Assembly: GCA_036502085.1 (NCBI GenBank)
Contig: DASXZD010000068.1
Span: 36,030 to 100,029 of the forward strand
Reading direction: 5' to 3'
From: PALSA-505 sp036502085
GTDB taxonomy: Bacteria > Actinomycetota > Actinomycetes > Streptosporangiales > Streptosporangiaceae
Length of the DNA stretch: 64,000 nucleotides
The notes under the pieces are model-generated. The model searched no databases. It had not been told where the DNA came from and saw only the letters and a list, made by a program, of their open reading frames with translations. Of the stretch, positions 24,863 through 33,270 are shown in pieces. A program made the position numbers and the translations under genes. Position 1 is the first letter of the stretch; every line of letters starts with the position of its first letter.

Positions 24863-26442
24863 TGACGGGTCCTGCCGATCACCCGCACGCGGGCGAGCCG
24901 CGGCGCAAGACCCGGCCGATGACGGGCAAGGAGTACCTCGAGAGCCTGCGCGACGGGCGGGAGATCTACCTCTACGGCGAGCGAGTCAAGGACGTGACCT
25001 CGCATCCGGCGTTCCGCAATCCGGCCGCGATGATCGCCAGGCTCTACGACGCCCTGCATGACCCGGCGCGCTCGGCCGTCCTGTGCGCGCCGACCGACAC
25101 GGGCAGCGACGGCTACACGCACCGCTTCTTCACCACGCCGCACAGCGTCGAGGATCTCGTCGCGGACCAGAGGGCCATCGCGGAGTGGGCGCGGATGACC
25201 TACGGCTGGATGGGACGCAGCCCCGACTACAAGGCGTCGTTCCTCGGCACGCTGGGCGCGAATGCCGAGTTCTACCAGCCGTTCGAGGCCAACGCCAGGC
25301 ACTGGTACGCCGAATCGCAGGAGAACGTGCTGTTCTGGAACCACGCGATCGTGCATCCTCCGGTGGACAGGAACCGCCCGCCCGACGAGGTCGAGGACGT
25401 CTTCGTGCACGCCGAGCGGGAAACCGGCGCGGGCCTGATCGTCAGCGGCGCCAAGGTCGTCGCCACCGGCTCGGCCCTGGCGCACTACAACTTCATCGCC
25501 CACTACGGGCTGCCGGTGCGCAAGCGGCAGTTCGCGCTCGTCGCCACGATCCCGATGGACGCGCCAGGGGTGAAGCTGATCTGCAGGCCGTCGTATTCGG
25601 CCACGGCCGCGGTGATGGGCAGCCCATTCGATTACCCGCTGTCCTCCCGAATGGACGAGAACGACACCATTCTCGTCCTGGATAAGGTTCTCATCCCGTG
25701 GGAGAACGTGTTCATTTACGGCAGCCTCGGCAAGGTACAGCAGTTCAGCCAGCAGTCCGGTTTTTTCGAGCGCTTTACCTTTCACGGGTGCACACGGCTG
25801 GCGGTGAAGCTGGAATTCATCGCCGGGCTGCTCGCCAAGGCGGTGGAAATCACCGGCAGCAAGGACTTTCGCGGCGTTCAGGCCCGCCTGGGCGAGGTCC
25901 TCGCCTGGCGCAATCTCTTCTGGGGGCTGTCGGATGCCGCCGCGCGCAACCCGGTCGCATGGAAGAACGGCGCCGTGCTGCCCAATCCCCAGTACGGCAT
26001 GGCGTACCGCTGGTTCATGCAGATCGGCTACCCGAGGATCAGGGAGATCGTCCTGCAGGACGTGGCCAGCGGACTCATCTACGTCAACTCGAGCGTCGAG
26101 GACTTCAAGAACGACGAGCTCCGCCCGTACCTCGACAAGTTCCTGCGCGGCTCCGGCGGCGCCGATGCGGTCGAGCGGGTCAAGGTGATGAAGCTGCTGT
26201 GGGATGCCGTCGGCACCGAGTTCGCGGGCCGGCATGAGCTCTACGAGCGCAACTACGCCGGCAACCACGAGAACACGCGCGTCGAGCTGCTGTTCGCGCA
26301 GCAGTCAGGCGGCCTGATCGACCAGTACAAGGCGTTCGCCGATGCCTGCCTGGCTGAGTACGACCTGGACGGCTGGACGGCCGCCGACCTGTGCTCGTTC
26401 GAGCATCTGCAGGAAGGCAGGGGCGAGGCGCTGAACGGCTGA
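24862..26442 (+). CDS. HpaB/SgcC-type two-component FADH2-dependent hydroxylase
   Basis: 526 aa. Family blocks include MTGKEYLESLRDGREIYLYGERVKDVTSHPAF, a middle region WNHAIVHPPVDRNRP, and a C-terminal SGGLIDQYKAFA. This is the 4-hydroxyphenylacetate 3-monooxygenase (HpaB) family; SgcC of C-1027 hydroxylates beta-tyrosine while it is tethered to a carrier protein. The gene overlaps the ThDP gene (TGATG at 24860). It needs reduced flavin, for which the reductase at 42657-43262 is a candidate. Association with an A-PCP and condensation enzymes supports an aromatic carrier-bound substrate. Confidence 0.93.
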   Translation: MTGPADHPHAGEPRRKTRPMTGKEYLESLRDGREIYLYGERVKDVTSHPAFRNPAAMIARLYDALHDPARSAVLCAPTDTGSDGYTHRFFTTPHSVEDLVADQRAIAEWARMTYGWMGRSPDYKASFLGTLGANAEFYQPFEANARHWYAESQENVLFWNHAIVHPPVDRNRPPDEVEDVFVHAERETGAGLIVSGAKVVATGSALAHYNFIAHYGLPVRKRQFALVATIPMDAPGVKLICRPSYSATAAVMGSPFDYPLSSRMDENDTILVLDKVLIPWENVFIYGSLGKVQQFSQQSGFFERFTFHGCTRLAVKLEFIAGLLAKAVEITGSKDFRGVQARLGEVLAWRNLFWGLSDAAARNPVAWKNGAVLPNPQYGMAYRWFMQIGYPRIREIVLQDVASGLIYVNSSVEDFKNDELRPYLDKFLRGSGGADAVERVKVMKLLWDAVGTEFAGRHELYERNYAGNHENTRVELLFAQQSGGLIDQYKAFADACLAEYDLDGWTAADLCSFEHLQEGRGEALNG

Positions 26443-26501
26443 TCATTCCCGGCGGGCATCCGCCGGCCGCCAATGGATATCCGCGATAAGGAGCGTGAAC
26501 C

Positions 26502-27872
26502 ATGAGCACCACTAGCGCCGGGCAGTCGACCGCGACCGAGCGGGTCCCGTTGTCGCTGAACCAGGAGTTCGTCTGCCTTTTCGACTCCGGCGGGGAGGAC
26601 GGGCCGTTCGGTCCGCACTACCACATCGTCGAGGCCTGGCGCGTCAGCGGCCAGGTCGATGTCGCGGCCTTGCAGCGCGCGCTGCGCGATGTCGTGGAGC
26701 GGCATGAGGCGCTGCGCACCGTGATCGTGCGCGGCGACGGCGACAAGTACCAGGAGATATATCCCGCCTCGACGCCTGAGCTCTCGGTCTGCGACCTGCC
26801 CGCCGAGCCGGATAAGTCGCGCGATCAGCAGGCCGAGGAGCTGATCAGGGACCTCGAGAACGGCACGATCAGCGCGGAGCGGCCGCCGTTCATCAAGGCC
26901 GTGCTGGCCAGGTTCGACGATCGCGATTCGGTGCTCGCCCTGATCACGCACCACATCGCCACCGACGGCTGGTCCGTCCGGGTGATCATCCGCGACCTGG
27001 TCAACCGCTACGCGGCCCAGCAGGGCCTCGACGTGCCCGAGCTGCCGGAAGCGCCGCAGTACCGGGAGTTTGCCGCCTGGAGCCGGGAGGCGCCCGACGC
27101 CCAGTCGGCCGGCGCCATCGACTACTGGCGCAAGACCCTGTCGGGTGCCCTGATCAGCGCGCTGCCCACCGACTTCGCCCGGTCGGCCGGCGTGCCGCAG
27201 GCGACCGGCGCGTACCGCTTCTCGATCCCCTCCGACCTGGCCTCGGCCGCGGCGAAGCTGGCCACCGCGACCAGGAGCACGACGGCCATCGTGCTGCTCG
27301 CTGCTTATCAGATCGTCGTGCAGCGAAAGCTCAAGTCCAAGGACGTCATCCTCGCGACCTTTACCCCCGGCCGCGTCGGCCGGCTGTTCCAGGACACCGT
27401 CGGGTCGTTCTTCAACTTCATCCCGCTGCGCACCGACCTCACCGGATGCGCGACGTTCCGCGACGTGCTCGGGCGGACCCGCCGGACCTGCCTGGACGCC
27501 TACTCGCACGACATCCCGAGCATCCACATCTTCGGGCTGGCGCCCGAGCTGATGGGGCCCGCGATGTCCGATAACGCGGCCGCCGCCGTGTTCCAGGTGT
27601 TCCCCGACCCGGTCATGCTCGCCGACAACACCCCCGGCGACCTGAAGCTGGCCGAGATATCACGGGCGCCGCGGGGCCAGGAGCGGACCTCGGCGATGCC
27701 CGACGGGATGCTGTGGACGCTGAGCGCCGCCGCGTCGGGCGACATGGTCGGGGCGATCACGTTCAAGCGCAACATCTTCAGCGACGCGACCATCGGCGCG
27801 ATGGCGGAGGAGTTCTCCCGCGTGCTGCGCCAGGTGCTGGAGTCGCCCGACGCGCCGCTCCAGCTCGGCTGA
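26502..27872 (+). CDS. free-standing condensation enzyme, SgcC5-like (copy 2)
   Basis: 456 aa, one condensation domain with an intact ITHHIATDGWSV motif (HHxxxDG). It shares the SLNQEFVCLFD start and ATFTPGRVGR block with copy 1. It follows the hydroxylase by 59 bp. Ester or amide formation between carrier-bound acyl group and the enediyne alcohol or sugar is the expected role by analogy with SgcC5. Having two such enzymes implies two acylations or one degenerate copy. A strong hairpin terminator follows. Confidence 0.92.
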   Translation: MSTTSAGQSTATERVPLSLNQEFVCLFDSGGEDGPFGPHYHIVEAWRVSGQVDVAALQRALRDVVERHEALRTVIVRGDGDKYQEIYPASTPELSVCDLPAEPDKSRDQQAEELIRDLENGTISAERPPFIKAVLARFDDRDSVLALITHHIATDGWSVRVIIRDLVNRYAAQQGLDVPELPEAPQYREFAAWSREAPDAQSAGAIDYWRKTLSGALISALPTDFARSAGVPQATGAYRFSIPSDLASAAAKLATATRSTTAIVLLAAYQIVVQRKLKSKDVILATFTPGRVGRLFQDTVGSFFNFIPLRTDLTGCATFRDVLGRTRRTCLDAYSHDIPSIHIFGLAPELMGPAMSDNAAAAVFQVFPDPVMLADNTPGDLKLAEISRAPRGQERTSAMPDGMLWTLSAAASGDMVGAITFKRNIFSDATIGAMAEEFSRVLRQVLESPDAPLQLG

Positions 27873-27927
27873 ACGATAAGGCCCGGCCGACTCGACTAAC
27901 GACAAGGCCGGGCCGACTCGGCAGAGC

Positions 27928-27972
27928 GACAGGGCCCGGGCCGACTCTTTTCGAATCGGCCCGGGCCTTTGT
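27928..27972. terminator. bidirectional hairpin terminator
   Basis: GGCCCGGGCCGA (27933-27944) pairs with 27956-27967, and flanking GACA/TGTC can extend the stem. Just upstream, 27880-27930 carries two imperfect copies of the same arm. It lies between converging genes. Confidence 0.8.
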
Positions 27973-27991
27973 CGGCGGCCCCGACGGGAGG

Positions 27992-29188
27992 TCAGCCGTC
28001 GAGCGACTGATAGGCCACGATCCAGAAGTCCCGGTAGATGCTCGGCGGATTGAAGACAAACTTGGCGCAGCCGGTCATCAGGATCGTGAGCAGGTCCTCG
28101 TTCGAGTCGGCGTACCACACCGAGCCGAGCCCGCCGTTCCAGCCGAACCTTCCGACCGGCTCGCCGATGCCGTCTCGCTCGGTGACCACTGACATGCCGA
28201 ATCCCCAGCCGTGGTTGGCGAAGTAGGCGGCGAACGGGCCGGACGCCTCCTTCTGCCCGGGCGTGAGCTGGTCGGTGATCATCATCTTGACCGACGCCTC
28301 GGACAGCAGCCGCCCGCCGTCATACTCGCCCTGGTGCAGCAGCATCTCGCCGAACGCCAGGTAGTCCGGCACCGTAGAGACCAGGCCGCCCGCGCCGGAC
28401 GGGAACGCCGGCGGCCGGCGCCACTTGCTGTCCGCGACGGTGTCGTAGACGTCGACCCCGTTGTCTTCGTAGCCGGTGGCCAGCCGGGACAGGCTCGCGG
28501 CCGGCACGCTGAAGCCGGTGTCGGCCATCTTCAGCGGCTCGAATATTCGCCCGCGCAGGAACTCCTCGAACGGCCGGCCTGTGGCCCGCGCGATCAGCAC
28601 GCCCAGTACGTCCGAGCCGGTGTTGTACATCCAGCCCGCGCCGGGCTGGTGTATCAGCGGCAGCGTGCCGAGACGGCGGATCCACTCGTCGGGCGGGGGC
28701 GGCACGGTCGGGTCCGGCGGCCCCTGGCCCAGTTGCAGTTCATCCATCGCCTTCTGGATCGGGTAGGTGCCGGGCGGCGCGATGGCCATGCCGAAGCCCC
28801 AGACGAACGTGAGCAGGTCGCGCACGGTGATCGGCCGGCAGGCAGGCACCGTGTCGTCTAGCTCGCTGTCGATCTGCCGCAGCACCACGCGGTCGGCCAG
28901 TTCCGGCAGCAGCCGGTCCACCGGCTCGTCCAGCCCCAGCTTGCCCTCCTCCACGCAGATCATCGTGGCGGCGGCCGTGATCGGCTTGGTGAGCGAGGAG
29001 ATGCGGAAGATCGTGTCGGTGTGGATCGGCGTGCCGTCCAGGTCGGTCGCGCCGATCGGCTCGATCACCGTCTCGCCTCGCCGGCTCACCGCCAGCACCA
29101 GCCCGGGGACCTCGCCGCGCTCGACGTAGCCCGTCATGACGTCGTTCATGCAGGCGAGCCACGTTTTCGACAATCCGCCGCCGGTCAT
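27992..29188 (-). CDS. class C beta-lactamase-fold serine hydrolase
   Basis: 398 aa. The SxxK catalytic motif is in RISSLTKPI (about residues 65-73), a YxN-type motif is in WMYNTGSDVLGVL, and later blocks fit penicillin-binding/esterase members of the family. No signal peptide is visible, so an intracellular esterase or transacylase is more likely than a cell-wall enzyme. ATG 29188 has GGAGG 9 nt upstream and is preferred to the longer frame from 29233. A motif copy at 29249-29264 suggests it belongs to the cluster regulon. Confidence 0.87.
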   Translation of the reverse strand: MTGGGLSKTWLACMNDVMTGYVERGEVPGLVLAVSRRGETVIEPIGATDLDGTPIHTDTIFRISSLTKPITAAATMICVEEGKLGLDEPVDRLLPELADRVVLRQIDSELDDTVPACRPITVRDLLTFVWGFGMAIAPPGTYPIQKAMDELQLGQGPPDPTVPPPPDEWIRRLGTLPLIHQPGAGWMYNTGSDVLGVLIARATGRPFEEFLRGRIFEPLKMADTGFSVPAASLSRLATGYEDNGVDVYDTVADSKWRRPPAFPSGAGGLVSTVPDYLAFGEMLLHQGEYDGGRLLSEASVKMMITDQLTPGQKEASGPFAAYFANHGWGFGMSVVTERDGIGEPVGRFGWNGGLGSVWYADSNEDLLTILMTGCAKFVFNPPSIYRDFWIVAYQSLDG

Positions 29189-29248
29189 GTCGTGTTCCCT
29201 CCATTCGACGGTCATCATTTCTGACGGTGGCACCCGGTCCCTGGGGGT

Positions 29249-29264
29249 GCATCTCCCGCATTGC
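29249..29264 (-). promoter_or_regulatory. 16-bp cluster motif
   Basis: On the minus strand it reads GCAATGCGGGAGATGC, 60 bp upstream of the serine hydrolase start. The 442-bp divergent region 29189-29630 also holds the repeat at 29331, a CCGAACGG motif and a facing 16-bp copy. Confidence 0.6.
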
Positions 29265-29330
29265 GCGGCGGCCTCGCAGGCAATCGGAGGATGGGCACCG
29301 GGCGGGCCGGCGTTCGAAGCTGAGGGTTAG

Positions 29331-29420
29331 GAGTATTATTCAAAACTTCCCTTAATGATCTTGTTCTCAGTTTATGACCTGCGAAGACTCGAGTTGATAT
29401 TCGAGTTTTGAATAACATCC
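29331..29420. repeat. 90-bp dispersed element, copy 1
   Basis: About four fifths of the bases match 37554-37642. The ends are inverted (TTATTCAAAACT at the left, its complement near 29400-29414), and an inner pair around ACTCGAG...TTCGAGT could form a second stem. AT-rich for this genome. Confidence 0.75.
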
Positions 29421-29430
29421 TAGGTCCGTA

Positions 29431-29438
29431 CCGTTCGG
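29431..29438 (-). promoter_or_regulatory. CCGAACGG motif, reverse orientation
   Basis: CCGTTCGGAATGC on the plus strand. It lies 62 bp upstream of the 16-bp motif at 29501 and 190 bp upstream of the S8-like gene. Confidence 0.45.
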
Positions 29439-29500
29439 AATGCTGCTTGATCTCGTCATGGGCGGCCGATCCAGAACCGCTATTTCGCCCGCGGGGCGGG

Positions 29501-29516
29501 GCAATCTTGACGATGC
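29501..29516 (+). promoter_or_regulatory. 16-bp cluster motif
   Basis: GCAATCTTGACGATGC, ending 114 bp upstream of the S8-like gene start at 29631. Confidence 0.6.
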
Positions 29517-29630
29517 GGCGCTGTGGCACTCAGGGAGAGGTTCCTGAAGGTGTATAGCCACTAATTTAACCGTAGACGCATGCGTTTGGTAAGGCCGATC
29601 AGGACGGGGGCTTCTGGAAAGGATTTTGTC

Positions 29631-32600
29631 ATGCGCTCTCGGTTTCACTTGCTTACGCTTATCGCCGCAGCCGGACTCATCCTCTCGGGCCTGGGCGGCA
29701 CCGCCGCGGCGACCGCTCACTCCCCGGCCAGATCAGCCAAGGGGAAACAGCCGGTGCTGACAGCGGCGCAGGTCCGCCGGCTGGCGGCCCACGCGACCGA
29801 CCGCTCGATTGTCATCTTCAAGAGCCAGTTCTCCGGCCTGCCGGCCCGAGGGGCCACCATGCAGCCGCGGATCAGCGATGCCGATGCCGCGCAGGCGCCG
29901 GTGCTCGCCGAGCTGGCCAGGCTGCACGCGCCGCACGTCCAGGGCTTCCACATCATCAACGCGATCGCGGCGACGATTTCGTCGGCCGAGGCCGCGCGGC
30001 TGCGGGCGAACCCGGCGGTCCGGGCGGTCGTGCCGGACGCGGTCCAGCGCCTGTCGCCGGTGAGCCGCGGGCCGGGACCGCTGAGCGGCGGGCCTGGCGC
30101 GCTGGCCCCTAGCCGGGCCGGACCCGGCGGCGCGACGGCCGCCGGCGCGGCGCGGCAGATCTGCCCGGGCAACCCGGCCAAGCCGCTGATCGAGCCCGAG
30201 GCGCGGACGCTGTTGCAGGTGGACGCCGCCCAGCGGGTCGTGAACGGCGCGGGCATCAAGGTCGCGGTCATCGCCGATGGCATCGACCCGAACAACCCCG
30301 ACCTCATCCGCCCGAACGGCCAGCACGTCATCTTCGACTACCGGGACTTCAGCGGGGACGGCCCCGACGCGGTCACGTTCGGCCAGCTGTCCTTCCTGAC
30401 TGCGAGCCTGATCTCCGCGCAGGGCAATCAGGTCTACGACCTGTCGAAGGTCGTCAACCCGGCGCACCCGCTGCCGGCCGGCTGCAACGTCAAGATCAAG
30501 GGCATCGCCCCGGGCGCGAGCCTGGCGGAGATGGACGCCTTCGGCAATGACACCGCGGTCTTCAACTCCACGATCCTGCAGGCGGTCCAGTGGGCGGTCA
30601 TGGTCGACCACGTCAACGTGCTGGACGAGTCGTTCGGCGGGAACCCGATCCCGAACACCCAGAACGACCCGGTCGGGCTGGCCGACCAGGCGGCGGTGGC
30701 CGCGGGCGTCGTGGTGACCGCGTCCACCGGCGACAACGGCTCCGACGGCAGCGTCGGCTCGCCAGCCGACATTCCGGGGGTGATCGGAGTGGGCGGGACC
30801 ACCGCCTTCCAGATCTACCGCCAGACCGATATAAACGGCCCGAGCCCAGCGGCTGGCGGCTGGGAGAGCGACAACATCAGCGCGCTGAGCTCGGGTGGCG
30901 TCAACGAGTTCAACCCGCGCACGCTGGACGTGGTCGCCCCGGCCGACGCCGTATGGTCGGTGTGCAGCACCGACACCGCGAAGTTCTTCGGCTGCGGTGA
31001 TCCGTTCAACGGGTCCTCGCCCGGGATCGACGCCGTCCAGAGCACTGGCGCGTCGTCCGCCGAGGTGGCCGGCGTCGCGGCCCTGATCCAGGAGGCCTAC
31101 GCGAAGACGCACCACGGCGTGCTGCCGCCGGCTCCGCTGGTCGAGAAGATTATCGTCAGCACGGCCACCGACCTGGGCGCGCCGGCCGGTCACCAGGGCG
31201 CCGGCCTGGTCAACGCGCTCAAGGCCGTGCAGCTCGCCGAGTCCATCCACAGCGCCAGCCCGCGGGGCAGCACGCTGCTGGTGAACAAGACGGCGCTGAA
31301 CGCGACCGTGAAGGCCGGCCAGAGCCGCATGTTCAGCATCGGGGTCACCAACGAGGGCAGCGCGCCCCAGACCGTCACTCCGACGGTGTCCGGTCGCCCG
31401 ACCACGCTGTCCAGCGTCACCGGCAGCGTCACGCTGACCTCCTCGTCGCCGACGTACGTCGACGGCAACGGGAACACCGACTCCTATGCACGGCGCACGT
31501 TCACCGTGCCGGCCGGGGCCGGCAACCTGAACGGTGACATCACCTGGAACGACCGGCAGGTCGGCGGCTCGGCGTTCGAGACCTTGTTCGATCCGCGGGG
31601 CAACCTCGCCGCGTACTCGACCCTCGGCGTCCTGCAGAGCGGGTTCGGCCACGTGGAGGTGCGCCATCCCATGGCGGGCCGGTGGACCGCGGTGATCTTC
31701 ACGGTCAGCAACGCCCCCAACCTCAACAGCCCGATCAAGTTCTCCTACAGCACCGGGCAGTTCCACGCCGCCGGGTCGGTCAGTCCGGCGTCACGGACGC
31801 TCGCGCCCGGACAGTCGGGCACCTTCCACGTGATGGTCACGGCCGGTCAGGCCGGCGACGAGGTACTCCGCATGCATATGGGCACCGGCGGCAGCACCGA
31901 CGGGGCCATCCCGATCGTGCTGCGCGCCCTGGTCCCGGTCACCGGCAGCGGCGGGTCGTTCGCCAGTACCCTGACCGGCGGCGGCAGCTACCTCGCTTTC
32001 GGCCAGGAGTTCACCTACCAGTTCGTCGTGCCGGCTGGCCAGCCGTCCCTGAACGTCGGGATCAAGCTACGCGACCCCGACTACGTGCTCCAGGGCGCCC
32101 TCGTCGACCCCAACGGCGAGCCGCTTGACCAGCAGGCGACCGCCGACGTCTTCTTCGGCCCCGGCCCGGCCATGCAGTTCTTCCACCGCACGCCAGAGCC
32201 CGGCCTGTGGACCGTGACGCTGGTGACCTTCGCGCCGCTCGACGGGGCGCACCTGAGCGAGCCGTTCACCGGGACGATCTCGTTCGCCCGGCCTGCGGTG
32301 GCCAGCAGCGGGCTACCCAGCTCGCCCGGCACCGTGCTGCCGGCCGGGCGGCCCGCCACCGCGACGATCACCGTCGCCAACACCGGCAACATCGCCAAGG
32401 ACTACTTCGCCGACGCCCGGCGCCGTGGCCTGGCGCCGCTGCGGGTGCTCGGCACCCGCGTGGTCAACGGCACAAGCTACACGCGAACGGAGGTCAACGT
32501 ACCCGAGCCGATGACCGCGAACGTCAACCCGCACTGGCTGGTCCCGACCGACACCAGCCTGCTCGTCGGGGCCGCGCACGCCACGCTGCCGGTTGCCTTC

Positions 32601-33026
32601 GACTTCAACTCCGACAACAACGACCCCGAGGCCCTCGGCGTCTCGTCCGGCGACGGCTCGGTCGCGATGCTCCCGGCTCCCGAGGTCGCTCCCGGGCAGT
32701 TCTGGGCCGCTTGCGAGCCGGTCGGGCCGTTCTCCGGTCCGGTTACCGGCTCGGCGAAGCTGGTCATGGTCGCCATCGCCAGCCCGTTCGACACCGCCAT
32801 CTCCGCCAGCACCGGCGACATATGGGCGCAGACGGTCAACGCCAGTGCCCCCTACACGCCGATGACGCTGGCCCCCGGCCAGTCCGGGACCATCACGCTC
32901 ACCATCACCCCGAACGCGCCCAAGGGGACCGTGGTTCGCGGCTTCATCGCCGTGGACACCTTCAACCCGGCCACGTCGAGTGGTGACGAGCTCGTCAACA
33001 TCCCCTACAGCTACACCGTCGGCTAA
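29631..33026 (+). CDS. secreted S8 (subtilisin-like) family protein with a long C-terminal region
   Basis: 1131 aa. A signal peptide (HLLTLIAAAGLILSGLGGTAAATAHS) and a propeptide-like part precede an S8 domain at about residues 205-530. The catalytic Asp is in VAVIADGIDP (Asp 216), and the Ser region reads STGASSAEVAGVAALI (Ser 475), a variant of GTSxAxPHVAG. No HGTxVAG histidine motif is found between them, and the oxyanion Asn position appears as STGD. The remaining 600 residues contain repeated beta-sandwich-like blocks with APGQSGT motifs. AAGGA lies 8 nt upstream of ATG 29631. Role in the cluster unknown; it may be a binding or non-canonical protease. Confidence 0.82.
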   Translation: MRSRFHLLTLIAAAGLILSGLGGTAAATAHSPARSAKGKQPVLTAAQVRRLAAHATDRSIVIFKSQFSGLPARGATMQPRISDADAAQAPVLAELARLHAPHVQGFHIINAIAATISSAEAARLRANPAVRAVVPDAVQRLSPVSRGPGPLSGGPGALAPSRAGPGGATAAGAARQICPGNPAKPLIEPEARTLLQVDAAQRVVNGAGIKVAVIADGIDPNNPDLIRPNGQHVIFDYRDFSGDGPDAVTFGQLSFLTASLISAQGNQVYDLSKVVNPAHPLPAGCNVKIKGIAPGASLAEMDAFGNDTAVFNSTILQAVQWAVMVDHVNVLDESFGGNPIPNTQNDPVGLADQAAVAAGVVVTASTGDNGSDGSVGSPADIPGVIGVGGTTAFQIYRQTDINGPSPAAGGWESDNISALSSGGVNEFNPRTLDVVAPADAVWSVCSTDTAKFFGCGDPFNGSSPGIDAVQSTGASSAEVAGVAALIQEAYAKTHHGVLPPAPLVEKIIVSTATDLGAPAGHQGAGLVNALKAVQLAESIHSASPRGSTLLVNKTALNATVKAGQSRMFSIGVTNEGSAPQTVTPTVSGRPTTLSSVTGSVTLTSSSPTYVDGNGNTDSYARRTFTVPAGAGNLNGDITWNDRQVGGSAFETLFDPRGNLAAYSTLGVLQSGFGHVEVRHPMAGRWTAVIFTVSNAPNLNSPIKFSYSTGQFHAAGSVSPASRTLAPGQSGTFHVMVTAGQAGDEVLRMHMGTGGSTDGAIPIVLRALVPVTGSGGSFASTLTGGGSYLAFGQEFTYQFVVPAGQPSLNVGIKLRDPDYVLQGALVDPNGEPLDQQATADVFFGPGPAMQFFHRTPEPGLWTVTLVTFAPLDGAHLSEPFTGTISFARPAVASSGLPSSPGTVLPAGRPATATITVANTGNIAKDYFADARRRGLAPLRVLGTRVVNGTSYTRTEVNVPEPMTANVNPHWLVPTDTSLLVGAAHATLPVAFDFNSDNNDPEALGVSSGDGSVAMLPAPEVAPGQFWAACEPVGPFSGPVTGSAKLVMVAIASPFDTAISASTGDIWAQTVNASAPYTPMTLAPGQSGTITLTITPNAPKGTVVRGFIAVDTFNPATSSGDELVNIPYSYTVG

Positions 33027-33034
33027 CCGCCGTC

Positions 33035-33073
33035 AGCTTGATCGTTCGGCTTGATCGTTCGGCTTGATCGTGA
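33035..33073. repeat. 13-bp tandem repeat
   Basis: Three copies of (G/A)GCTTGATCGTTC directly after the S8-like gene; the third is imperfect. Two contain CGTTCGG, the core of the CCGAACGG motif. Confidence 0.8.
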
Positions 33074-33123
33074 GGTTGCCTCTGCGGGCGTCGATGACCG
33101 CGGCCGCAGAGGCGACCCTCACG
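33069..33123. terminator. long hairpin downstream of the S8-like gene
   Basis: Arms 33069-33087 and 33104-33123 (CGTGAGG...GCCTCTGCGG) pair over about 18 positions with one bulge. It probably terminates the S8-like transcript. Confidence 0.7.
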
Positions 33124-33128
33124 TTCTC

Positions 33129-33144
33129 GCAATCTCCAAGATGT
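33129..33144 (+). promoter_or_regulatory. 16-bp cluster motif
   Basis: GCAATCTCCAAGATGT, ending 126 bp upstream of the start at 33271. Confidence 0.55.
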
Positions 33145-33270
33145 GCGGCCATGCGGCGGCGTCGCAAGGTGAATGGGTGAGCTGAACGCGCACGCCGCGA
33201 TCTTCAAGGCCTCGTTCATGCCGACCGCGTTCATGCCGACCGCGTGATCGGTTTACCCAAGGAGAAATCT

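Noticed and set aside
29331..29420. tRNA or attachment site in the AT-rich repeat
   Set aside because: No cloverleaf, anticodon loop or CCA-type end could be formed, and no integrase gene is nearby.
29733..31766. 677-aa minus-strand frame opposite the S8-like gene
   Set aside because: Composition rich in Arg, Gly, Val and Asp without motifs; it is the antisense of a protein with a signal peptide and S8 motifs.
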